64,000 nt of DNA from Pseudanabaena sp. BC1403 (GTDB lineage Bacteria > Cyanobacteriota > Cyanobacteriia > Pseudanabaenales > Pseudanabaenaceae). Position 1 is the stretch's first letter. Every line of letters begins with the position of its first letter. This document shows, one piece after another, positions 35,294-42,741 of this stretch. A program made the position numbers and the translations under genes. The DNA is taken from positions 434,001 to 498,000 of the forward strand of contig NZ_PDDM01000001.1 of the NCBI RefSeq assembly GCF_002914585.1. Reading direction: 5' to 3'. The notes beneath the pieces are model-generated. The model did no database searches and was not told the DNA's origin. It saw only the letters and a list, made by a program, of their open reading frames with translations.

Positions 35294-36322
35294 ATGCCTC
35301 AAGACACTGTTGCGACTGTTTCGACTTCTGCACCCAATATCACCACAGACGAAGCCCTAATTGTCTACGAAGACATGGTACTGGGGCGTACTTTTGAAGA
35401 TAAGTGCGCTGAAATGTATTATCGCGGAAAAATGTTTGGGTTTGTGCATTTGTATAACGGTCAAGAAGCCGTTGCTAGCGGCATAATTAAGGCGATGCGC
35501 CCCGATGACTATGTATGCAGCACTTACCGCGACCATGTTCATGCTTTGAGTGCAGGTGTCACAGCAAACGAAGTCATGGCAGAGCTATTTGGTAAAGAAA
35601 CAGGATGTAGTAAGGGTCGTGGCGGCTCGATGCATATTTTCTCGGCCAAGAATAACTTTTTGGGTGGATATGCCTTTGTTGCTGAAGGAATTCCCGTCGC
35701 ATCTGGTGCAGCATTTCAGTCAAAATATCGTCGCGAAGTGATGGGCGATCCTAACGCTGACCAAGTAACGGCTTGCTTCTTTGGTGATGGTGCAAGCAAC
35801 AATGGTCAATTTTTTGAGACCTTGAACATGGCGGCTTTGTGGAAGTTGCCAATTATTTTTGTAATTGAAAATAATGATTGGGCGATCGGCATGAAACATC
35901 ATCGTGCTACCTCTGATGTCAGGATTCACAAGAAAGCTGAAGCATTTGGAATCCCTGGGTTTGAAGTGGATGGGATGGATGTCATGGCAGTCCGTGAACA
36001 TGCTCAAGAGGCAATCCGTCGTGGTCGTGCTGGTGAGGGCCCTACAGTTTTAGAATGTATGACCTATCGCTTTAGAGGTCACTCTCTGGCTGACCCCGAT
36101 GAGCTGCGCAGCAAGGAAGACAAGGACAAATGGTTTGGACGCGATCCGATCAAAATCTTTGCGAGCCGTCTTCTGGAGCATGGCTTGGTGGAAGAGAGTC
36201 AATTAAAAGCGATCGACAAGAAGATCCGTGATGTGGTCGAAGAATGTGTTCGCTTTGCAGAAACTTCCCCTGAGCCCGATCCTAAGGATCTATTCCGCTA
36301 TCAGTTTGCCGAAGACGAATAA
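35294..36322 (+). CDS. pdhA: Pyruvate dehydrogenase E1 component, alpha subunit
   Basis: A 342-residue thiamine diphosphate enzyme subunit. The TPP-binding motif runs from GDGASNNG (164-171) to NN (193-194). Other typical segments are [28 protein letters not shown] and [16 protein letters not shown]. With the beta subunit (not in the window) it decarboxylates pyruvate and acetylates the E2 lipoyl group, feeding acetyl-CoA to fatty acid synthesis and the TCA pathway. Cyanobacteria often keep pdhA and pdhB apart, as here. Confidence 0.97.
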   Translation: MPQDTVATVSTSAPNITTDEALIVYEDMVLGRTFEDKCAEMYYRGKMFGFVHLYNGQEAVASGIIKAMRPDDYVCSTYRDHVHALSAGVTANEVMAELFGKETGCSKGRGGSMHIFSAKNNFLGGYAFVAEGIPVASGAAFQSKYRREVMGDPNADQVTACFFGDGASNNGQFFETLNMAALWKLPIIFVIENNDWAIGMKHHRATSDVRIHKKAEAFGIPGFEVDGMDVMAVREHAQEAIRRGRAGEGPTVLECMTYRFRGHSLADPDELRSKEDKDKWFGRDPIKIFASRLLEHGLVEESQLKAIDKKIRDVVEECVRFAETSPEPDPKDLFRYQFAEDE

Positions 36323-36354
36323 AAAAAGGAGCGCTGAGCGCTCCTTTTTTTATT
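36318..36354. terminator. Perfect 18-bp terminator after pdhA
   Basis: Arms 36318-36335 and 36337-36354 with A7/T7 runs; the left arm contains the last codon and stop of pdhA. Confidence 0.85.
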
Positions 36355-36421
36355 TGAACTAAGAGGGTAAATACCCCACCGCTCTGCGGTGTGAGTATAT
36401 TCTAATAAAAAAGAATTTGAT

Positions 36422-36444
36422 ACCCCGTCCGCTTGCGGCGGGGT
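36422..36444. repeat. GC-rich hairpin downstream of the coiled-coil gene
   Basis: ACCCCG and CGGGGT arms with a short GC-rich centre, nine bases beyond the stop of the minus-strand gene at 36453. A similar weaker hairpin with a CCGC/GCGG core lies near 36376-36392. Confidence 0.5.
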
Positions 36445-36452
36445 GATTCATT

Positions 36453-36773
36453 TTAAAATTCATCGTCGGCTAGTCCAAATACCCTTTGCAAGATACGGCG
36501 ATTTTCAACTTGTAGCCCCCTCACTTCAGTTTGCATCTCTCTAACATCTGATTGCATCTCTCTAATTGCTTGCCATTGAGTTTCTTGACTTTGAGTTAGC
36601 CTTGTAACTGCTTGAAGCAAAGTTTCTGTAGCTGCATCATTACGAGATTGGCTTTCACCAAGTTTAGCGAATAGGCGTGATGATTCAAAGATGAAGCTAT
36701 CTAACTTAGCGCTAGTGCTTTCAACTGTAGTAGCTAAGCGATCTAATCTTTCATCAGTCCATGTTTCTGGCAT
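36453..36773 (-). CDS. Small coiled-coil protein
   Basis: A 106-residue soluble protein, helical throughout. The N-terminus (ETWTDERLDRLATTVESTSA) and the long heptad stretch (IREMQSDVREMQTEVRGLQV) are typical of small cyanobacterial coiled-coil proteins of unknown function that occur in many paralogous copies. It ends RVFGLADDEF. No partner can be inferred. Confidence 0.65.
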   Translation of the reverse strand: MPETWTDERLDRLATTVESTSAKLDSFIFESSRLFAKLGESQSRNDAATETLLQAVTRLTQSQETQWQAIREMQSDVREMQTEVRGLQVENRRILQRVFGLADDEF

Positions 36774-36824
36774 TTATTTCTCTCTTTTTATTCACTTTCA
36801 TTTTTCATTAAAACATAAAACTTC

Positions 36825-36861
36825 AAAAGGAGATGGGGCACTTTGCGCCCTATCTCCTTTG
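36825..36861. terminator. Imperfect hairpin after the pentapeptide membrane protein gene
   Basis: AAAGGAGATGGGGC against GCCCTATCTCCTTT with a few mismatches, abutting the stop at 36862. Confidence 0.55.
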
Positions 36862-37620
36862 TTATAACTTGCAGCGCGATATTTGAGCTTGTTCCCAATC
36901 AACCTCATTAGTAATTGCATGGGAAAAATCGCAATTAACTAAGTTTGCTTTGTGAAAAGAGGCTTTAGTTAGGTTTGCATACTGAAATCTAGTACCGATC
37001 ATTGTTCGCGATGCATTAATTGTGAGGCGAAATAAATAAAGACTGCCAAAAATTTGTAATGGCTCGATCGCTAAAAATGTCAGCAGTGCTGTAAAGCTAT
37101 TAAACCTTAATAAGCCAATAATCGCATTAAATGCACCAGCAACTAATATTTTTGTGAATGATGAGCCAAAAAAACCAAATCCAAAGGCAATAAGCAAGGA
37201 GATGCCAGTCGCAATCAAAGTTCCTCTTCTGCCAGTGAAGGTAAAGCTAGCTGTGAAAGCGATCGCAAAACAAACAGAAAATACAACGATCGCGATGATC
37301 GCGACCCAATATACTGTTGTCCGATCAATTTTTGCTGCCCCAAAAATGAAAGTAATCACAAAGGTAATCAGCAAGATTGTGGCAATCATAGCCGTACCAG
37401 CAAACATTAGCGCCATTACAAACGATGCCATACTGGCGATTACATTTTGACGTTGGCTTGCCCCCGCTCGTACGTTCGCAAAATTAGCAGCTTTAAGTTG
37501 AGAACGACAAAAATTGCATCCACGAATATCTGCGCCGCTAAAGTCAGCACCGACCAAATTTTTACCTTTAAATGAGCGATCGCGCAAATCTTGATTTGCA
37601 AAGTTGAGGCTTTGACTCAT
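36862..37620 (-). CDS. Membrane protein with split pentapeptide repeats
   Basis: A 252-residue protein. Residues 5-50 carry pentapeptide repeats (DLRDR, NLVGA, DFSGA, DIRGC, NFCRS, QLKAA, NFANV). Residues of about 60-200 contain four to six hydrophobic helices. Residues 213-250 resume pentapeptide units (RFQYA, NLTKA, SFHKA, NLVNC, DFSHA). The two half-repeats at both ends of a membrane domain could meet to make one small beta-helix on the cytoplasmic side. Function unknown. The layout is complete and the frame intact, so it is not a fusion artefact. Confidence 0.8.
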   Translation of the reverse strand: MSQSLNFANQDLRDRSFKGKNLVGADFSGADIRGCNFCRSQLKAANFANVRAGASQRQNVIASMASFVMALMFAGTAMIATILLITFVITFIFGAAKIDRTTVYWVAIIAIVVFSVCFAIAFTASFTFTGRRGTLIATGISLLIAFGFGFFGSSFTKILVAGAFNAIIGLLRFNSFTALLTFLAIEPLQIFGSLYLFRLTINASRTMIGTRFQYANLTKASFHKANLVNCDFSHAITNEVDWEQAQISRCKL

Positions 37621-37685
37621 AGCGCCATTGATAAACTTATATAAAGTCTAGATAAGTACATCAACATAATTAAAATCCCATGTCT

Positions 37686-37742
37686 AAAATCTGTACCGCC
37701 CGCTTAGCAAACGGTACAGATTTTGGGGCTTTATATTTAATT
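37686..37742 (+). repeat. Dispersed repeat with hairpin, copy 2 (pair at 35145)
   Basis: Hairpin AAAATCTGTACC/GGTACAGATTTT (37686-37724) followed by the same 30-bp block as 35174-35203. The loop sequences differ between the copies while the stems are kept. Confidence 0.7.
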
Positions 37743-37790
37743 GTTCGTAGGTACTTAAATACCATGCATTCATCTAAACCTTTATGAATT

Positions 37791-38708
37791 TTAAGTCAAT
37801 TCGCCCGAGGTTGGCTTAGAAATATGTGGCAGTCCCCAACCTAACTTTTCACGCAAGACCTTAAAGAACTCGCCTTTCTGTAAGCGGATAAACCTTGCAG
37901 GGTATTGCGATCGCTCAACTTCAACGCGATAGTCAGGATAGACATAACATCCAGCATTGCCATCGACAACTAACACCAAACGATGACTATTAGCGGGGGT
38001 GACGACAGTTTTCTCAGTATTGGCAAATACTAAAGCTCGTGATGCCATCGAGTGAGCGCAAATAGGAATCAGCTGAAATACAGGAATTCCTGGCTCGATC
38101 ACAGGGCCGCCTGCGGAGAGGGCATAAGCCGTTGAGCCTGTGGGTGTGGAAATAATCACACCATCCGCCGCAATATCTACGGGCATATGACGACCAATCT
38201 GGACTTCAAAATGACACATACTGGTCAATGGTTCACGATGAAGTACCATTTCGTTGAGTGATAAGGCTTCCCAGAGCAAGCCTTGGTTATCGTAGACACG
38301 CACCGTCATCATCGATCGCTGCTCAACTACATAGTTGCCTTCGACGACTTGGGCGATCGCTTCTTCCCAATCAGTCAGGTAAGTTTCAGTTAAAAAGCCC
38401 ATATGCCCTGTATTCACATTTAGCACTGGCAAACTGAGAGGGGCGATTTGACGACAAGCGGATAGTACAGTGCCATCGCCGCCCAAAGCTACTGCAAACA
38501 TGACATCGTGATCAAACCCTAAGGGTACTAAGCTTTCGATCAAGGTGTGACATACAGGAGCGTCTGGCTTGCCGTAGCCCAAAATTCCGCCATTTCCCGT
38601 CGCCATAACAGTCTGGATGCCACGTTTTTCTAGCCATAACTTCATATCCAACGCTACGCGCTCAGCGACAGGTTTTGCGTCGTTATATATAATCCCGACC
38701 TTTGGCAC
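37791..38708 (-). CDS. nadK: NAD kinase
   Basis: About 305 residues. It phosphorylates NAD to NADP with ATP. The signature GGDGT is at about residues 76-80, followed by [10 protein letters not shown], the substrate-binding NE in LNEMVLHRE and the glycine-rich [21 protein letters not shown] prefer the GTG at 38708, which yields the family N-terminus (M)PKVGIIYND; a TTG two codons upstream (38714) is possible. Cyanobacteria usually carry two NAD kinases; the other is not here. Confidence 0.93.
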   Translation of the reverse strand: MPKVGIIYNDAKPVAERVALDMKLWLEKRGIQTVMATGNGGILGYGKPDAPVCHTLIESLVPLGFDHDVMFAVALGGDGTVLSACRQIAPLSLPVLNVNTGHMGFLTETYLTDWEEAIAQVVEGNYVVEQRSMMTVRVYDNQGLLWEALSLNEMVLHREPLTSMCHFEVQIGRHMPVDIAADGVIISTPTGSTAYALSAGGPVIEPGIPVFQLIPICAHSMASRALVFANTEKTVVTPANSHRLVLVVDGNAGCYVYPDYRVEVERSQYPARFIRLQKGEFFKVLREKLGWGLPHISKPTSGELT

Positions 38709-38795
38709 GCTCAATGACTACCTAGACTATTCAAAAAAAATTTGTCAGTTTTGTAATTATATAGCAATCCAAGTTTTGCTTGGTACATAAAACCT

Positions 38796-38838
38796 AAATA
38801 ACAGAAAGGCGGCGCTTCGCGCCGCCTTTCTGTTATTT
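38796..38838. terminator. Perfect 20-bp hairpin with TTC loop
   Basis: Arms 38796-38815 and 38819-38838 with the GGCGGCGC-TTC-GCGCCGCC core, seven bases past the stop of the SPFH gene (minus strand) and upstream of nadK. Confidence 0.75.
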
Positions 38839-38844
38839 GGTTTT

Positions 38845-40848
38845 TTACGGAAGCTTTGGCAGACTATCAGCTTTAGCTTCTTTGGCTTCTTTATTTTGAT
38901 TCCAAAGCAACATTCCTAATACACCATCGAGCAAACCGCCACCACGATCGCCACCATTGACCGCCACATCTGGCACAACCCGTACATTGCGATCGCCGAT
39001 GGTTTGCATCAATTGCAACGCCACATAGGAGTTACCACCAAGGGCATCGACCCCAGCCCGATAAGCATCAGCCTTGGCTTCACCAGTAACTCTGATCGCT
39101 TCGGCTTCACCACTTGCTTCTTTAACTTTGGCATTGGCTTGCAATTCAGCAATTCGCACACCTTGTTCAGCCGTGACCACATCTCTTTGGATATCGGCAA
39201 GAGATGTCTCGCGGACGAGTTCTTGCCGTTGTGTTTGGGAAATACGCTGCACTTCGTAGGTTTTGCGTTGTTCTTCAGCAATCTTGCGATCGGTGAGGGT
39301 TTGCATCAGGGTTTCAGGTGGTTCAATCTGACCAAGTAATGTATCGACAGCTTGAACATCATAGGAGTGCATCGCGTTACGAATAAAATCAGCCGCTTCA
39401 GCTTGGCGATCGCTACGAGCAATCAAGAAATCTAGAACTGTATAAGCCTGCGCTGAGTTACGGAAGTAATTACCGACGGTAGGACGCAACACATGATCGA
39501 CCAGATTTTGCATTGAGCCGACTCGCGAAATCACTCTTGGTGCATCCAGAGAACCAACATGGATGATTTGGGCTACTTCTAGATTAAAGGCAAATCCGTC
39601 GATAGAACGCACATTTAAAGCCCTGAGTTTGGAATCATAGCCATGTTCTTCAGTGCGATCGCTAAAGTTCAATACAATATTAGTAGTGGGAACTAGTTCT
39701 ACTTTCATAATATGTGTATTTAATGGATGCTTTCCAGGATAAAGTGGCTCGATCCAGACACCTTTATCGCCGACGTTCACCAAGTGTCCGTGCGTGAACA
39801 AAGCACCACTGACATCATCTTGAGCGCCACCCACAAAGGAGATAACCACACCGACATAGCCGATGGGAATCTCAGTCATTTTTACCTGTTCAATTTGGGC
39901 AAACCAAGGATTGATATTCCATGATCCTGATAGAATTACCTGCTCTTGCAAGCCACGACGACCGCCACCGTTGATGAATAGCTGTGCATTTTGGAAATTA
40001 TCATGCTCAGGAATAATCGCACCTGCGATCGCACCAGCCTCAATGGGAATTCCATCCAGAGCTGTAACGATACCAACTTTTTCAGTCGCTACGGAATAGA
40101 GTCTTAATTCTGAAGGAGACATGCCATTTGCGGCGGCAGTAGCAGAAGTGATGATCGTAAATAGCGCCGTATTAATTCGATAGGTTCCAGCAGTAAGGAT
40201 ACCAAGCTGCCTCCCTTTTTCGCCTCCAGCTAAAAGGAACTCTCTAGAGTTCTGGAAGTTATCACAGGGTACAGTTTTACCCAGAATGCGATCTGGTGGA
40301 ATTGACTTACCATCGTTAGCAATAATCAACCCGATTTCACCTTGAGGAACCACGATTACCGATTCCTTACGAATCCCATATTGCCAAGGATAAAAGCCAA
40401 AGTGCCACCCTGGAGCGAGAGTATCCGCTTGATAGCCAGCTTCACCATTGAGAGCTACTAATTGCCCAGGAGGTAAGTCGCCTTTCAGTGAGAATTTCTT
40501 GACGACAATGCCAACTTCCCTCTCTCCGACAACGATCAGTCCTAAAATCCAACCCATCTGTGGCAAAAAGATAAATACAACCACTACGCCGCCAATCACC
40601 CATACCCACAATGGAAAGTTGAAATCGCCAGCTTGCATCATTTGTACAGGTTGCGATCGCGTTTGAGTTTGATCTTGCTGAGCTACTTTCTGCGAAATTT
40701 GCTGAGCGATCGCCGATCCATTACCCGTGACAGCAGGCAATGTGACAGCACCAAGCATCGCGATCGCTGCGCCTGAGACAAGCGATCGCTGCCAAAATTT
40801 CTTGCTAAAGTTTTGACTAATATCCTGAATATTAATTAATTTCTTCAC
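38845..40848 (-). CDS. SPFH/flotillin-like membrane protein
   Basis: A 667-residue protein. Two hydrophobic segments lie at about residues 25-50 (signal-anchor like) and 78-107 (FPLWVWVIGGVVVVFIFLPQ). An SPFH/band 7 domain follows (about 105-470: VGEREVGIVVKKF, VIVVPQGEIGLIIANDGKSI, GFAFNLEVAQIIHV), then a flotillin-type coiled coil with EAEAIRVTGEAKADAYRAG (about 530-620). Such proteins form oligomeric rings at membranes and organise microdomains or regulate proteases. The start is a GTG at 40848. The C-terminus has a Gly-rich stretch, then Lys/Ala-rich residues. Confidence 0.85.
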   Translation of the reverse strand: MKKLINIQDISQNFSKKFWQRSLVSGAAIAMLGAVTLPAVTGNGSAIAQQISQKVAQQDQTQTRSQPVQMMQAGDFNFPLWVWVIGGVVVVFIFLPQMGWILGLIVVGEREVGIVVKKFSLKGDLPPGQLVALNGEAGYQADTLAPGWHFGFYPWQYGIRKESVIVVPQGEIGLIIANDGKSIPPDRILGKTVPCDNFQNSREFLLAGGEKGRQLGILTAGTYRINTALFTIITSATAAANGMSPSELRLYSVATEKVGIVTALDGIPIEAGAIAGAIIPEHDNFQNAQLFINGGGRRGLQEQVILSGSWNINPWFAQIEQVKMTEIPIGYVGVVISFVGGAQDDVSGALFTHGHLVNVGDKGVWIEPLYPGKHPLNTHIMKVELVPTTNIVLNFSDRTEEHGYDSKLRALNVRSIDGFAFNLEVAQIIHVGSLDAPRVISRVGSMQNLVDHVLRPTVGNYFRNSAQAYTVLDFLIARSDRQAEAADFIRNAMHSYDVQAVDTLLGQIEPPETLMQTLTDRKIAEEQRKTYEVQRISQTQRQELVRETSLADIQRDVVTAEQGVRIAELQANAKVKEASGEAEAIRVTGEAKADAYRAGVDALGGNSYVALQLMQTIGDRNVRVVPDVAVNGGDRGGGLLDGVLGMLLWNQNKEAKEAKADSLPKLP

Positions 40849-40932
40849 AGGTAAAACCCCTCTTTCAGAACTGCTGCTAATCTAGCGCAGTTCTCAGGAA
40901 ATCCTCTAAATCCACCAAGAAAATTAACACGC

Positions 40933-40981
40933 GAACCAAATTTTTATGGCACAGCTAAGCTGTGCCATAAAAATTTGGTTC
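40933..40981. terminator. Hairpin of about 23 bp after the sugar-binding lipoprotein gene
   Basis: GAACCAAATTTTTATGGCAC and its complement with a short AGCTAAGCT-type centre. It is 12 bases past the stop of the minus-strand gene at 40994 and fits a terminator. Confidence 0.7.
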
Positions 40982-40993
40982 TTTACCTTTGTT

Positions 40994-42277
40994 CTAAAGC
41001 GAGTTCCACCGTTCAGCAGCTGAAGCGATCGCTTTGTCGCTGGGTTTCTCTTTGAGCATTGCAAGTTGTAATTCTTCGTAAATAATCTTGCGCAGTTTCT
41101 CGATATCTTTAGCAGGAGGAATCAAGACTTCGGATTGAGGCAATTGCGAAGCACTGATTAATCTAGCGCGATCAAGGATTGAGGCATCTTTGGCGGCTTC
41201 AGTGAAATAGCGATCGCTAGAACTCTTGACGGTGGAAGGCAGAAGATTCTCTACTTTCGTAAAGACTAATTGATTTTCAGCATTGGTTAAATACAATGCG
41301 AATTTTACGGCGAGAGCTTGATTTGTGGATGTGGTCGGTACGGCGACATTCATCACGGCGGCGCTCTTTTTACCAGTTGAACCAGTGATTTGTGAGCCAA
41401 TATCGGTTACTTTGGCGGTTTCGGGTGCATTCTGAGCCACCGTTTGTAGAAATTGTGGGCCAGTCAATAAAATCGCCAATTCACCTGCTTGATAAAGTTC
41501 TACTGCCTTGCGATGTCCTTCTGTTAAGATTTCGCGAGGAATCAATTGTTTCTCAAATAGATTTACCCAATAGTCAAAGGCTGCTTTGCCAGCCGCATCA
41601 TTAAAAGCCGCTTTGCCATTAGCATCCAGCAGCTTCATGCCCATCTGTACCATCGCCTCTAGGACTTGTCCACCATCCATCGTCAGCATAAAAGCATATT
41701 TACCAGTCTTTGCTTTAATCTGTTCCGAAACCTTGGTGAGTTCTTCAAATGTTTTCGGTGGTTTGGCGGGATCTAATCCAGCTTTTTCAAATAGCGATCG
41801 GTTGTAAATTGTAATATCAGTTGCCACATACCAAGGCAGCCCGAATGTAACGTTATCAAGTTGGTTGGCTTTCCAAATGTTCGGGAAATAGCTTGCCTTG
41901 TCAGCATCAGATATGGCTTTGCCCATATCTACTAGTGCTTTTTTCTCGGCTAGTTTTGATGCGAATTGGGGATTTAGATTCACGACATCAGGGGCAGTTT
42001 TTGCTGCTACTGAACTCAAAATCTTGGTTTCCATCTCTCCCCAAGGAATATCTACCCATTCTACTTCCGCAGTCGGATTCTCTTTCACAAATCCCGCAAT
42101 CAAATCCGTCATGTATTTGTCAAACTGCGGTTTTAATTGCATTGTCCAGAAGACAATTTTGGTTTTGCCTGAAGCTGTGGTTTGTGTGGTTTGCGCTCCA
42201 CAGGCTCCGAGCAGAAACAGAGTGGAGAGTCCGATAAATTTGCGGCGATTGAGGTTTGAGAAGAGATTAGGTGTCAT
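40994..42277 (-). CDS. ABC transporter sugar-binding lipoprotein
   Basis: A 427-residue periplasmic protein. The ATG at 42277 starts a lipoprotein signal (NRRKFIGLSTLFLLGAC) with the lipobox LGAC. The mature part matches family 1 extracellular solute-binding proteins (IVFWTMQLKPQFDKYMTDLI, VEWVDIPWGEMETKILSSVA, FGLPWYVATDITIYNRSLFE). It would deliver a sugar, glucosylglycerol or a related solute to an ABC permease. No permease or ATPase gene is adjacent, so it is an orphan component. An earlier in-frame start (42361) would hide the signal peptide and is rejected. Confidence 0.9.
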   Translation of the reverse strand: MTPNLFSNLNRRKFIGLSTLFLLGACGAQTTQTTASGKTKIVFWTMQLKPQFDKYMTDLIAGFVKENPTAEVEWVDIPWGEMETKILSSVAAKTAPDVVNLNPQFASKLAEKKALVDMGKAISDADKASYFPNIWKANQLDNVTFGLPWYVATDITIYNRSLFEKAGLDPAKPPKTFEELTKVSEQIKAKTGKYAFMLTMDGGQVLEAMVQMGMKLLDANGKAAFNDAAGKAAFDYWVNLFEKQLIPREILTEGHRKAVELYQAGELAILLTGPQFLQTVAQNAPETAKVTDIGSQITGSTGKKSAAVMNVAVPTTSTNQALAVKFALYLTNAENQLVFTKVENLLPSTVKSSSDRYFTEAAKDASILDRARLISASQLPQSEVLIPPAKDIEKLRKIIYEELQLAMLKEKPSDKAIASAAERWNSL

Positions 42278-42385
42278 ATCAAGGTTTCTAACTTGAGCTT
42301 GATTATATATCAAAGTAGAATGGCTGTCTGATTTGCGATCGCCTGTAATTGATATTCGCAAAAAGGGCGATCGCAGGTTGAGTTG

Positions 42386-42631
42386 CTACTTTTTCCCTGA
42401 TGAGGGGCTGATGATGACGCGCACCAAAACTGCAAAGGCGAGAATTATGCTGACTGTTGGGTTGCTGACGATCGCAGGAATGGTGTTGGATGCGTCAATG
42501 GGTGTTGTTGATGGTGTGGATGCGATCGCAGTTTGTTTGTTGTTTGCTGGTGAGTTATTTGCTTGGGGGACTTGTGCGATCGCTTGAGTTGCAACTTGCT
42601 TTTGAACTTGGGCTTGATTTGGGGCTGACAT
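42386..42631 (-). CDS. Small putative membrane protein
   Basis: An 81-residue frame whose ATG at 42631 is preceded by an AGAGG ribosome binding sequence. Residues 1-50 are Gln/Ala/Thr/Pro-rich and disordered. A single hydrophobic helix follows (TVSIILAFAVLVRVIIS), then a basic end SSGKK. The opposite strand has an open frame as well, but without a ribosome binding site. No family recognised. Orientation would place the long N-terminus outside or in the cytoplasm; this cannot be decided. Confidence 0.55.
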   Translation of the reverse strand: MSAPNQAQVQKQVATQAIAQVPQANNSPANNKQTAIASTPSTTPIDASNTIPAIVSNPTVSIILAFAVLVRVIISPSSGKK

Positions 42632-42698
42632 AATTAAAAACCTCTGTGATTTGAATAAAGCTATCGTCCCTCGAAATTTTTAAAAGCAAGTCAGAGTA

Positions 42699-42731
42699 TG
42701 ATGTTAAACTCATGTTAGCTTCATGTTAGGA
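42699..42731 (+). promoter_or_regulatory. Three direct repeats with 11-bp period upstream of the NACHT gene
   Basis: TGATGTTAAAC, TCATGTTAGCT and TCATGTTAGGA follow each other at 42699, 42710 and 42721. The 11-bp spacing is one helical turn, so equal protein contacts would lie on one face of the DNA. They end ten bases before the ATG of the NACHT gene, whose product starts with a predicted DNA-binding domain. Confidence 0.5.
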
Positions 42732-42741
42732 ATGCGATTAC

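Noticed and set aside
42333-42587. Plus-strand frame of 84 codons opposite the small membrane protein
   Set aside because: The start lies inside the 5' region of the divergent lipoprotein gene and lacks a ribosome binding site; the minus-strand frame has one and ends in a coherent membrane helix.
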